In this document: piece by piece, positions 24,592-37,590 of the stretch | How the letters are laid out: every line of letters begins with the position of its first letter | Position numbering within the stretch: the stretch's first letter is position 1 | NCBI GenBank assembly: GCA_037893225.1 | Contig: JAZGUH010000261.1 | Coordinates: 744,001 to 808,000, forward strand | Length of the DNA stretch: 64,000 nt | From: Hippasteria phrygiana | Taxonomy: Eukaryota > Echinodermata > Asteroidea > Valvatida > Goniasteridae | Direction of reading: 5' to 3' | Notes under the pieces: model-generated | Database searches by the model: none | Told to the model about the DNA's origin: nothing | What the model saw: the letters and a program-made list of their open reading frames with translations, nothing else | Translations under genes and position numbers: made by a program

Positions 24592-24825
24592 GCTTAACGT
24601 TTGCCACATTTTCAGATGAACGCCCCTCCTTTCCCTGTTCATAATTGAATGGGATATTGACCAAATCCAGTATGTTTTACACGTATGGGTAGCTTAGATC
24701 TAGCGCAACAATTTGAGACCATCGCCAGCTTCAGAGCGTTAGAACTCGTGGAGAAAATTCAAACCTCGCAACACATTTCTTCCCGTGAACTCTGTGTGCG
24801 TTCTCCCGATTACTGCATTGTGACT

Positions 24826-25188
24826 GCTTAACGTTTGCCAAATTTTCAGATGAACGCCCCTCCTTTCCCTGTTCATAATTGAATGGGATATTGACCAAAT
24901 CCAGTAATTTTTACACGTATGGGTAGCTTAGACCTAGCGCAACAATTTGAGACCATCGCCAGCTTCAGAGCGTTAGAACTTTTCGAGATAATTCAAACCT
25001 CGCAACAAATTTCTTCCCGTGAACCAAATCCAGTATGTTTTACACGTATGGGTAGCTTAGATCTAGCGCAACAATTTGAGACCATCGCCAGCTTCAGAGC
25101 GTTAGAACTTTTCGAGATAATTCAAAACTCGCAACAAATTTCTTCCCGTGAACTTTGTGTGCTTTCTCCCGTTTACTGCATTGTGACT
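24826..25188 (+). repeat. 363-bp composite unit, third copy
   Basis: Join at about 25023; same C108 and same flanks as the copies at 16848 and 19550. After this unit the phase stays constant (cumulative shift 318 bp) to the end of the window. Confidence 0.92.
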
Positions 25189-27528
25189 GCTTAACGTTTG
25201 CCACATTTTCAGATGAACGCCCCTCCTTTCCCTGTTCATAATTGTATGGGATATTGACCAAATCCAGTATGTTTTACACGTATGGGTAGCTTAGATCTAC
25301 CGCAACAATTTGAGACCATCGCCAGCTTCAGAGCGTTAGAACTAGTGGAGAAAATTCAAACCTCGCAACACATTTCTTCCCGTGAACTCTGTGTGCGTTC
25401 TCCCGATTACTGCATTGTGACTGCTTAACGTTTGCCACATTTTCAGATGAACGCCCCTCCTTTCCCTGTTCATAATTGAATGGGATATTGACCAAATCCA
25501 GTAATTTTTACACGTATGGGTAGCTTAGATCTAGCGCAACAATTTGAGACCATCGCCAGCTTCAGAGCGTTAGAACTTTTCGAGATAATTCAAACCTCGC
25601 AACACATTTCTTCCCGTGAACTTTGTTTGCGTTCTCCCGTTTACTGCATTGTGACTGCTTAACGTTTGCCACATTTTCAGATGAACGCCCCTCCTTTCCC
25701 TGTTCATAATTGAATGGGATATTGACCAAATCCAGTATGTTTTACACGTATGGGTAGCTTAGATCTAGCGCAACAATTTGAGACCATCGCCAGCTTCAGA
25801 GCGTTAGAACTAGTGGAGAAAATTCACACCTCGCAACAAATTTCTTCCCGTGAACTCTGTGTGCGTTCTCCCGTTTACTGCATTGTGACTGCTTAACGTT
25901 TGCCAAATTTTCAGATGAACGCCCCTCCTTTCCCTGTTCATAATTGAATGGGATATTGACCAAATCCAGTATGTTTTACACGTATGGGTAGCTTAGATCT
26001 AGCGCAACAATTTGAGACCATCGCCAGCTTCAGAGCGTTAGAACTCGTGGAGAAAATTCAAACCTCGCAACAAATTTTTTCCCGTGAACTCTGTGTGCGT
26101 TCTCCCGATTACTGCATTGTGACTGCTTAACGTTTGCCAAATTTTCAGATGAACGCCCCTCCTTTCCGTGTTCATAATTGAATGGGATATTGACCAAATC
26201 CAGTAATTTTTACACGTATGGGTAGCTTAGATCTAGCGCAACAATTTGAGACCATCGCCAGCTTCAGAGCGTTAGAACTTTTCGAGATAATTCAAACCTC
26301 GCAACAAATTTCTTCCCGTGAACTCTGTGTGCGTTCTCCCGATTACTGCATTGTGACTGCTTAACGTTTGCCAAATTTTCAGATGAACGCCCCTCCTTTC
26401 CCTGTCCATAATTGAATGGGATATTGACCAAATCCAGTATGTTTTACACGTATGGGTAGCTTAGATCTAGCGCAACAATTTGAGACCATCGCCAGCTTCA
26501 GAGCGTTAGAACTTTTCGAGATAATTCAAACCTCGCAACACATTTCTTCCCGTGAACTTTGTTTGCGTTCTCCCGTTTACTGCATTGTGACTGCTTAACG
26601 TTTGCCACATTTTCAGATGAACGCCCCTCCTTTCCCTGTTCATAATTGAATGGGATATTGACCAAATCCAGTATGTTTTACACGTATGGGTAGCTTAGAT
26701 CTAGCGCAACAATTTGAGACCATCGCCAGCTTCAGAGCGTTAGAACTAGTGGAGAAAATTCACACCTCGCAACAAATTTCTTCCCGTGAACTCTGTGTGC
26801 GTTCTCCCGTTTACTGCATTGTGACTGCTTAACGTTTGCCAAATTTTCAGATGAACGCCCCTCCTTTCCCTGTTCATAATTGAATGGGATATTGACCAAA
26901 TCCAGTATGTTTTACACGTATGGGTAGCTTAGATCTAGCGCAACAATTTGAGACCATCGCCAGCTTCAGAGCGTTAGAACTCGTGGAGAAAATTCAAACC
27001 TCGCAACAAATTTTTTCCCGTGAACTCTGTGTGCGTTCTCCCGATTACTGCATTGTGACTGCTTAACGTTTGCCAAATTGTCAGATGAACGCCCCTCCTT
27101 TCCGTGTTCATAATTGAATGGGATATTGACCAAATCCAGTAATTTTTACACGTATGGGTAGCTTAGATCTAGCGCAACAATTTGAGACCATCGCCAGCTT
27201 CAGAGCGTTAGAACTTTTCGAGATAATTCAAACCTCGCAACAAATTTCTTCCCGTGAACTCTGTGTGCGTTCTCCCGATTACTGCATTGTGACTGCTTAA
27301 CGTTTGCCAAATTTTCAGATGAACGCCCCTCCTTTCCCTGTCCATAATTGAATGGGATATTGACCAAATCCAGTATGTTTTACACGTATGGGTAGCTTAG
27401 ATCTAGCGCAACAATTTGAGACCATCGCCAGCTTCAGAGCGTTAGAACTAGTGGAGAAAATTCAAACCTCGCAACAAGTTTCTTCCCGTGAACTCTGTGT
27501 GCGTTCTCCCGTTTACTGCATTGTGACT

Positions 27529-29400
27529 GCTTAACGTTTGCCAAATTTTCAGATGAACGCCCCTCCTTTCCCTGTTCATAATTGAATGGGATATTGACCA
27601 AATCCAGTATGTTTTACACGTATGGGTAGCTTAGATCTACCGCAACAATTTGAGACCATCGCCAGCTTCAGAGCGTTAGAACTAGTGGAGAAAATTCAAA
27701 CCTCGCAACAAATTTCTTCCCGTGAACTTTGTGTGCTTTCTCCCGATTACTGCATTGTGACTGCTTAACGTTTGCCAAATTTTCAGATGAACGCCCCTCC
27801 TTTCCCTGTTCATAATTGAATGGGATATTGACCAAATCCAGTATGTTTTACACGTATGGGTAGCTTAGATCTAGCGCAACAATTTGAGACCATCGCCAGC
27901 TTCAGAGCGTTAGAACTTTTCGAGATAATTCAAAACTCGCAACAAATTTCTTCCCGCGAACTTTGTGTGCTTTCTCCCGTTTACTGCATTGTGACTGCTT
28001 AACGTTTGCCACATTTTCAGATGAACGCCCCTCCTTTCCCTGTTCATAATTGAATGGGATATTGACCAAATCCAGTATGTTTTACACGTATGGGTAGCTT
28101 AGATCTACCGCAACAATTTGAGACCATCGCCAGCTTCAGAGCGTTAGAACTAGTGGAGAAAATTCAAACCTCGCAACACATTTCTTCCCGTGAACTCTGT
28201 GTGCGTTCTCCCGATTACTGCATTGTGACTGCTTAACGTTTGCCAAATTTTCAGATGAACGCCCCTCCTTTCCCTGTTCATAATTGAATGGGATATTGAC
28301 CAAATCCAGTAATTTTTACACGTATGGGTAGCTTAGATCTAGCGCAACAATTTGAGACCATCGCCAGCTTCAGAGCGTTAGAACTTTTCGAGATAATTCA
28401 AACCTCGCAACAAATTTCTTCCCGTGAACTCTGTGTGCGTTCTCCCGATTACTGCATTGTGACTGCTTAACGTTTGCAAAATTTTCAGATGAACGCCCCT
28501 CCTTTCCCTGTCCATAATTGAATGGGATATTGACCAAATCCAGTATGTTTTACACGTATGGGTAGCTTAGATCTAGCGCAACAATTTGAGACCATCGCCA
28601 GCTTCAGAGCGTTAGAACTTTTCGAGAAAATTCACACCTCGCAACAAATTTCTTCCCGTGAACTCTGTGTGCGTTCTCCCGTTTACTGCATTGTGACTGC
28701 TTAACGTTTGCCAAATTTTCAGATGAACGCCCCTCCTTTCCCTGTTCATAATTGAATGGGATATTGACCAAATCCAGTATGTTTTACACGTATGGGTAGC
28801 TTAGATCTAGCGCAACAATTTGAGACCATCGCCAGCTTCAGAGCGTTAGAACTCGTGGAGAAAATTCAAACCTCGCAACAAATTTTTTCCCGTGAACTCT
28901 GTGTGCGTTCTCCCGATTACTGCATTGTGACTGCTTAACGTTTGCCAAATTGTCAGATGAACGCCCCTCCTTTCCGTGTTCATAATTGAATGGGATATTG
29001 ACCAAATCCAGTAATTTTTACACGTATGGGTAGCTTAGATCTAGCGCAACAATTTGAGACCATCGCCAGCTTCAGAGCGTTAGAACTTTTCGAGATAATT
29101 CAAACCTCGCAACAAATTTCTTCCCGTGAACTCTGTGTGCGTTCTCCCGATTACTGCATTGTGACTGCTTAACGTTTGCCAAATTTTCAGATGAACGCCC
29201 CTCCTTTCCCTGTCCATAATTGAATGGGATATTGACCAAATCCAGTATGTTTTACACGTATGGGTAGCTTAGATCTAGCGCAACAATTTGAGACCATCGC
29301 CAGCTTCAGAGCGTTAGAACTAGTGGAGAAAATTCAAACCTCGCAACAAGTTTCTTCCCGTGAACTCTGTGTGCGTTCTCCCGTTTACTGCATTGTGACT
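27529..29400 (+). repeat. Rearranged 1872-bp 8-mer with several chimeric units
   Basis: Order: S1/F mosaic (T201, T209 but A218), F2, S1, F6/F4 type, F5/S2, C2, F4 with ATTGTCAG, S3. The F5/S2 unit at 28465 has T156, T157 and C159 but A164 and C171, so its switch is confined to unit sites 159-164, the tightest join in the window. It also has a private A at 28478. The ATTGTCAG marker at 27077 and 28949 is 1872 bp apart. Confidence 0.82.
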
Positions 29401-31740
29401 GCTTAACGTTTGCCAAATTTTCAGATGAACGCCCCTCCTTTCCCTGTTCATAATTGAATGGGATATTGACCAAATCCAGTATGTTTTACACGTATGGGTA
29501 GCTTAGATCTACCGCAACAATTTGAGACCATCGCCAGCTTCAGAGCGTTAGAACTAGTGGAGAAAATTCAAACCTCGCAACACATTTCTTCCCGTGAACT
29601 CTGTGTGCGTTCTCCCGATTACTGCATTGTGACTGCTTAACGTTTGCCAAATTTTCAGATGAACGCCCCTCCTTTCCCTGTTCATAATTGAATGGGATAT
29701 TGACCAAATCCAGTAATTTTTACACGTATGGGTAGCTTAGATCTAGCGCAACAATTTGAGACCATCGCCAGCTTCAGAGCGTTAGAACTTTTCGAGATAA
29801 TTCAAACCTCGCAACACATTTCTTCCCGTGAACTTTGTTTGCGTTCTCCCGTTTACTGCATTGTGACTGCTTAACGTTTGCCACATTTTCAGATGAACGC
29901 CCCTCCTTTCCCTGTTCATAATTGAATGGGATATTGACCAAATCCAGTATGTTTTACACGTATGGGTAGCTTAGATCTAGCGCAACAATTTGAGACCATC
30001 GCCAGCTTCAGAGCGTTAGAACTAGTGGAGAAAATTCACACCTCGCAACAAATTTCTTCCCGTGAACTCTGTGTGCGTTCTCCCGTTTACTGCATTGTGA
30101 CTGCTTAACGTTTGCCAAATTTTCAGATGAACGCCCCTCCTTTCCCTGTTCATAATTGAATGGGATATTGACCAAATCCAGTATGTTTTACACGTATGGG
30201 TAGCTTAGATCTAGCGCAACAATTTGAGACCATCGCCAGCTTCAGAGCGTTAGAACTCGTGGAGAAAATTCAAACCTCGCAACAAATTTCTTCCCGTGAA
30301 CTCTGTGTGCGTTCTCCCGATTACTGCATTGTGACTGCTTAACGTTTGCCAAATTTTCAGATGAACGCCCCTCCTTTCCCTGTTCATAATTGAATGGGAT
30401 ATTGACCAAATCCAGTAATTTTTACACGTATGGGTAGCTTAGATCTAGCGCAACAATTTGAGACCATCGCCAGCTTCAGAGCGTTAGAACTTTTCGAGAT
30501 AATTCAAACCTCGCAACAAATTTCTTCCCGTGAACTTTGTGTGCTTTCTCCCGTTTACTGCATTGTGACTGCTTAACGTTTGCCAAATTTTCAGATGAAC
30601 GCCCCTCCTTTCCCTGTTCATAATTGAATGGGATATTGACCAAATCCAGTATGTTTTACACGTATGGGTAGCTTAGATCTAGCGCAACAATTTGAGACCA
30701 TCGCCAGCTTCAGAGCGTTAGAACTTTTCGAGATAATTCAAAACTCGCAACAAATTTCTTCCCGCGAACTTTGTGTGCTTTCTCCCGTTTACTGCATTGT
30801 GACTGCTTAACGTTTGCCACATTTTCAGATGAACGCCCCTCCTTTCCCTGTTCATAATTGAATGGGATATTGACCAAATCCAGTATGTTTTACACGTATG
30901 GGTAGCTTAGATCTACCGCAACAATTTGAGACCATCGCCAGCTTCAGAGCGTTAGAACTAGTGGAGAAAATTCAAACCTCGCAACACATTTCTTCCCGTG
31001 AACTCTGTGTGCGTTCTCCCGATTACTGCATTGTGACTGCTTAACGTTTGCCAAATTTTCAGATGAACGCCCCTCCTTTCCCTGTTCATAATTGAATGGG
31101 ATATTGACCAAATCCAGTAATTTTTACACGTATGGGTAGCTTAGATCTAGCGCAACAATTTGAGACCATCACCAGCTTCAGAGCGTTAGAACTTTTCGAG
31201 ATAATTCAAACCTCGCAACACATTTCTTCCCGTGAACTTTGTTTGCGTTCTCCCGTTTACTGCATTGTGACTGCTTAACGTTTGCCAAATTTTCAGATGA
31301 ACGCCCCTCCTTTCCCTGTTCATAATTGAATGGGATATTGACCAAATCCAGTATGTTTTACACGTATTGGTAGCTTAGATCTAGCGCAACAATTTGAGAC
31401 CATCGCCAGCTTCAGAGCGTTAGAACTTTTCGAGATAATTCAAAACTCGCAACAAATTTCTTCCCGCGAACTTTGTGTGCTTTCTCCCGTTTACTGCATT
31501 GTGACTGCTTAACGTTTGCCACATTTTCAGATGAACGCCCCTCCTTTCCCTGTTCATAATTGAATGGGATATTGACCAAATCCAGTATGTTTTACACGTA
31601 TGGGTAGCTTAGATCTACCGCAACAATTTGAGACCATCGCCAGCTTCAGAGCGTTAGAACTAGTGGAGAAAATTCAAACCTCGCAACACATTTCTTCCCG
31701 TGAACTCTGTGTGCGTTCTCCCGATTACTGCATTGTGACT
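29401..31740 (+). repeat. Canonical HOR run with 702-bp duplication
   Basis: Order: S1, F6, S2, C1, F1, F2, S1, F6, then F2 and S1 again. The F2-S1-F6 triplet at 30571-31272 is repeated at 31273-31974. Private bases are A at 31171 and T at 31368. Removing the extra triplet gives the parent order up to F3. Confidence 0.85.
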
Positions 31741-33846
31741 GCTTAACGTTTGCCAAATTTTCAGATGAACGCCCCTCCTTTCCCTGTTCATAATTGAATG
31801 GGATATTGACCAAATCCAGTAATTTTTACACGTATGGGTAGCTTAGATCTAGCGCAACAATTTGAGACCATCGCCAGCTTCAGAGCGTTAGAACTTTTCG
31901 AGATAATTCAAACCTCGCAACACATTTCTTCCCGTGAACTTTGTTTGCGTTCTCCCGTTTACTGCATTGTGACTGCTTAACGTTTGCCACATTTTCAGAT
32001 GAACGCCCCTCCTTTCCCTGTTCATAATTGAATGGGATATTGACCAAATCCAGTATGTTTTACACGTATGGGTAGCTTAGATCTAGCGCAACAATTTGAG
32101 ACCATCGCCAGCTTCAGAGCGTTAGAACTTTTCGAGATAATTCAAAACTCGCAACAAATTTCTTCCCGTGAACTTTGTGTGCTTTCTCCCGTTTACTGCA
32201 TTGTGACTGCTTAACGTTTGCCACATTTTCAGATGAACGCCCCTCCTTTCCCTGTTCATAATTGTATGGGATATTGACCAAATCCAGTATGTTTTACACG
32301 TATGGGTAGCTTAGATCTACCGCAACAATTTGAGACCATCGCCAGCTTCAGAGCGTTAGAACTAGTGGAGAAAATTCAAACCTCGCAACACATTTCTTCC
32401 CGTGAACTCTGTGTGCGTTCTCCCGATTACTGCATTGTGACTGCTTAACGTTTGCCAAATTTTCAGATGAACGCCCCTCCTTTCCCTGTTCATAATTGAA
32501 TGGGATATTGACCAAATCCAGTAATTTTTACACGTATGGGTAGCTTAGATCTAGCGCAACAATTTGAGACCATCGCCAGCTTCAGAGCGTTAGAACTTTT
32601 CGAGATAATTCAAACCTCGCAACACATTTCTTCCCGTGAACTTTGTTTGCGTTCTCCCGTTTACTGCATTGTGACTGCTTAACGTTTGCCACATTTTCAG
32701 ATGAACGCCCCTCCTTTCCCTGTTCATAATTGAATGGGATATTGACCAAATCCAGTATGTTTTACACGTATGGGTAGCTTAGATCTAGCGCAACAATTTG
32801 AGACCATCGCCAGCTTCAGAGCGTTAGAACTAGTGGAGAAAATTCAAACCTCGCAACACATTTCTTCCCGTGAACTCTGTGTGCGTTCTCCCGATTACTG
32901 CATTGTGACTGCTTAACGTTTGCCAAATTTTCAGATGAACGCCCCTCCTTTCCCTGTTCATAATTGAATGGGATATTGACCAAATCCAGTAATTTTTACA
33001 CGTATGGGTAGCTTAGATCTAGCGCAACAATTTGAGACCATCGCCAGCTTCAGAGCGTTAGAACTTTTCGAGATAATTCAAACCTCGCAACACATTTCTT
33101 CCCGTGAACTTTGTTTGCGTTCTCCCGTTTACTGCATTGTGACTGCTTAACGTTTGCCACATTTTCAGATGAACGCCCCTCCTTTCCCTGTTCATAATTG
33201 AATGGGATATTGACCAAATCCAGTATGTTTTACACGTATGGGTAGCTTAGATCTAGCGCAACAATTTGAGACCATCGCCAGCTTCAGAGCGTTAGAACTT
33301 TTCGAGATAATTCAAAACTCGCAACAAATTTCTTCCCGTGAACTTTGTGTGCTTTCTCCCGTTTACTGCATTGTGACTGCTTAACGTTTGCCACATTTTC
33401 AGATGAACGCCCCTCCTTTCCCTGTTCATAATTGTATGGGATATTGACCAAATCCAGTATGTTTTACACGTATGGGTAGCTTAGATCTACCGCAACAATT
33501 TGAGACCATCGCCAGCTTCAGAGCGTTAGAACTAGTGGAGAAAATTCAAACCTCGCAACACATTTCTTCCCGTGAACTCTGTGTGCGTTCTCCCGATTAC
33601 TGCATTGTGACTGCTTAACGTTTGCCAAATTTTCAGATGAACGCCCCTCCTTTCCCTGTTCATAATTGAATGGGATATTGACCAAATCCAGTAATTTTTA
33701 CACGTATGGGTAGCTTAGATCTAGCGCAACAATTTGAGACCATCGCCAGCTTCAGAGCGTTAGAACTTTTCGAGATAATTCAAACCTCGCAACACATTTC
33801 TTCCCGTGAACTTTGTTTGCGTTCTCCCGTTTACTGCATTGTGACT
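31741..33846 (+). repeat. 1170-bp 5-mer tandem duplication
   Basis: F6, F3, S1t, F6, S2/S1 (31741-32910) is followed by F6, F3, S1t, F6 (32911-33846) and a normal S2. The S2/S1 unit at 32677 has C16 and G112 on the left and S1 markers from 171 on, so the exchange lies between sites 112 and 171. Confidence 0.87.
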
Positions 33847-36800
33847 GCTTAACGTTTGCCACATTTTCAGATGAACGCCCCTCCTTTCCCTGTTCATAAT
33901 TGAATGGGATATTGACCAAATCCAGTATGTTTTACACGTATGGGTAGCTTAGATCTAGCGCAACAATTTGAGACCATCGCCAGCTTCAGAGCGTTAGAAC
34001 TAGTGGAGAAAATTCACACCTCGCAACAAATTTCTTCCCGTGAACTCTGTGTGCGTTCTCCCGTTTACTGCATTGTGACTGCTTAACGTTTGCCAAATTT
34101 TCAGATGAACGCCCCTCCTTTCCCTGTTCATAATTGAATGGGATATTGACCAAATCCAGTATGTTTTACACGTATGGGTAGCTTAGATCTAGCGCAACAA
34201 TTTGAGACCATCGCCAGCTTCAGAGCGTTAGAACTCGTGGAGAAAATTCAAACCTCGCAACAAATTTTTTCCCGTGAACTCTGTGTGCGTTCTCCCGATT
34301 ACTGCATTGTGACTGCTTAACGTTTGCCAAATTTTCAGATGAACGCCCCTCCTTTCCGTGTTCATAATTGAATGGGATATTGACCAAATCCAGTAATTTT
34401 TACACGTATGGGTAGCTTAGATCTAGCGCAACAATTTGAGACCATCGCCAGCTTCAGAGCGTTAGAACTTTTCGAGATAATTCAAACCTCGCAACAAATT
34501 TCTTCCCGTGAACTCTGTGTGCGTTCTCCCGATTACTGCATTGTGACTGCTTAACGTTTGCCAAATTTTCAGATGAACGCCCCTCCTTTCCCTGTCCATA
34601 ATTGAATGGGATATTGACCAAATCCAGTATGTTTTACACGTATGGGTAGCTTAGATCTAGCGCAACAATTTGAGACCATCGCCAGCTTCAGAGCGTTAGA
34701 ACTAGTGGAGAAAATTCAAACCTCGCAACACATTTCTTCCCGTGAACTCTGTGTGCGTTCTCCCGATTACTGCATTGTGACTGCTTAACGTTTGCCAAAT
34801 TTTCAGATGAACGCCCCTCCTTTCCCTGTTCATAATTGAATGGGATATTGACCAAATCCAGTAATTTTTACACGTATGGGTAGCTTAGATCTAGCGCAAC
34901 AATTTGAGACCATCGCCAGCTTCAGAGCGTTAGAACTTTTCGAGATAATTCAAACCTCGCAACACATTTCTTCCCGTGAACTTTGTTTGCGTTCTCCCGT
35001 TTACTGCATTGTGACTGCTTAACGTTTGCCACATTTTCAGATGAACGCCCCTCCTTTCCCTGTTCATAATTGAATGGGATATTGACCAAATCCAGTATGT
35101 TTTACACGTATGGGTAGCTTAGATCTAGCGCAACAATTTGAGACCATCGCCAGCTTCAGAGCGTTAGAACTAGTGGAGAAAATTCACACCTCGCAACAAA
35201 TTTCTTCCCGTGAACTCTGTGTGCGTTCTCCCGTTTACTGCATTGTGACTGCTTAACGTTTGCCAAATTTTCAGATGAACGCCCCTCCTTTCCCTGTTCA
35301 TAATTGAATGGGATATTGACCAAATCCAGTATGTTTTACACGTATGGGTAGCTTAGATCTAGCGCAACAATTTGAGACCATCGCCAGCTTCAGAGCGTTA
35401 GAACTCGTGGAGAAAATTCAAACCTCGCAACAAATTTTTTCCCGTGAACTCTGTGTGCGTTCTCCCGATTACTGCATTGTGACTGCTTAACGTTTGCCAA
35501 ATTTTCAGATGAACGCCCCTCCTTTCCGTGTTCATAATTGAATGGGATATTGACCAAATCCAGTAATTTTTACACGTATGGGTAGCTTAGATCTAGCGCA
35601 ACAATTTGAGACCATCGCCAGCTTCAGAGCGTTAGAACTTTTCGAGATAATTCAAACCTCGCAACAAATTTCTTCCCGTGAACTCTGTGTGCGTTCTCCC
35701 GATTACTGCATTGTGACTGCTTAACGTTTGCCAAATTTTCAGATGAACGCCCCTCCTTTCCCTGTCCATAATTGAATGGGATATTGACCAAATCCAGTAT
35801 GTTTTACACGTATGGGTAGCTTATATCTAGCGCAACAATTTGAGACCATCGCCAGCTTCAGAGCGTTAGAACTAGTGGAGAAAATTCAAACCTCGCAACA
35901 AGTTTCTTCCCGTGAACTCTGTGTGCGTTCTCCCGTTTACTGCATTGTGACTGCTTAACGTTTGCCAAATTTTCAGATGAACGCCCCTCCTTTCCCTGTT
36001 CATAATTGAATGGGATATTGACCAAATCCAGTATGTTTTACGCGTATGGGTAGCTTAGATCTACCGCAACAATTTGAGACCATCGCCAGCTTCAGAGCGT
36101 TAGAACTAGTGGAGAAAATTCAAACCTCGCAACACATTTCTTCCCGTGAACTCTGTGTGCGTTCTCCCGATTACTGCATTGTGACTGCTTAACGTTTGCC
36201 AAATTTTCAGATGAACGCCCCTCCTTTCCCTGTTCATAATTGAATGGGATATTGACCAAATCCAGTAATTTTTACACGTATGGGTAGCTTAGATCTAGCG
36301 CAACAATTTGAGACCATCGCCAGCTTCAGAGCGTTAGAACTTTTCGAGATAATTCAAACCTCGCAACACATTTCTTCCCGTGAACTTTGTTTGCGTTCTC
36401 CCGTTTACTGCATTGTGACTGCTTAACGTTTGCCACATTTTCAGATGAACGCCCCTCCTTTCCCTGTTCATAATTGAATGGGATATTGACCAAATCCAGT
36501 ATGTTTTACACGTATGGGTAGCTTAGATCTAGCGCAACAATTTGAGACCATCGCCAGCTTCAGAGCGTTAGAACTAGTGGAGAAAATTCACACCTCGCAA
36601 CAAATTTCTTCCCGTGAACTCTGTGTGCGTTCTCCCGTTTACTGCATTGTGACTGCTTAACGTTTGCCACATTTTCAGATGAACGCCCCTCCTTTCCCTG
36701 TTCATAATTGAATGGGATATTGACCAAATCCAGTATGTTTTACACGTATGGGTAGCTTAGATCTAGCGCAACAATTTGAGACCATCGCCAGCTTCAGAGC

Positions 36801-37590
36801 GTTAGAACTAGTGGAGAAAATTCACACCTCGCAACAAATTTCTTCCCGTGAACTCTGTGTGCGTTCTCCCGTTTACTGCATTGTGACTGCTTAACGTTTG
36901 CCAAATTTTCAGATGAACGCCCCTCCTTTCCCTGTTCATAATTGAATGGGATATTGACCAAATCCAGTATGTTTTACACGTATGGGTAGCTTAGATCTAG
37001 CGCAACAATTTGAGACCATCGCCAGCTTCAGAGCGTTAGAACTCGTGGAGAAAATTCAAACCTCGCAACAAATTTTTTCCCGTGAACTCTGTGTGCGTTC
37101 TCCCGATTACTGCATTGTGACTGCTTAACGTTTGCCAAATTTTCAGATGAACGCCCCTCCTTTCCGTGTTCATAATTGAATGGGATATTGACCAAATCCA
37201 GTAATTTTTACACGTATGGGTAGCTTAGATCTAGCGCAACAATTTGAGACCATCGCCAGCTTCAGAGCGTTAGAACTTTTCGAGATAATTCAAACCTCGC
37301 AACAAATTTCTTCCCGTGAACTCTGTGTGCGTTCTCCCGATTACTGCATTGTGACTGCTTAACGTTTGCCAAATTTTCAGATGAACGCCCCTCCTTTCCC
37401 TGTTCATAATTGAATGGGATATTGACCAAATCCAGTAATTTTTACACGTATGGGTAGCTTAGATCTAGCGCAACAATTTGAGACCATCGCCAGCTTCAGA
37501 GCGTTAGAACTAGTGGAGAAAATTCAAACCTCGCAACAAGTTTCTTCCCGTGAACTCTGTGTGCGTTCTCCCGTTTACTGCATTGTGACT
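33847..37590 (+). repeat. S2-C2-F4-S3 region with 1170- and 1638-bp repeats
   Basis: Order: S2, C2, F4, S3/S1, F6 (1170 bp), then S2, C2, F4, S3, S1, F6, S2 (1638 bp), then S2, C2, F4, F6/S3. Two S2 units are adjacent at 36421 and 36655, a single-unit duplication. Private bases: T at 35824, which destroys the AGATCT, and G at 36042. F6/S3 at 37357 has AT82-83 with A156 and G184. Confidence 0.85.

Larger units (their letters stand above)
23423..27528 (+). repeat. Second copy of the 18147-22252 interval (5276-bp spacing)
   Basis: From the F3 unit at 23657 on, each unit matches the one 5276 bp upstream: S1t with GATAAAC and CAAGAC, the 1-bp deletion, the composite, and the ATTGTCAG F4 (21801 and 27077). 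The first unit (23423) is chimeric, F2 on the left and F6 from site 173, which marks the exchange point. 5276 bp equals 23 units minus 106 bp, as expected because the interval carries one copy of each deletion. Confidence 0.9.
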
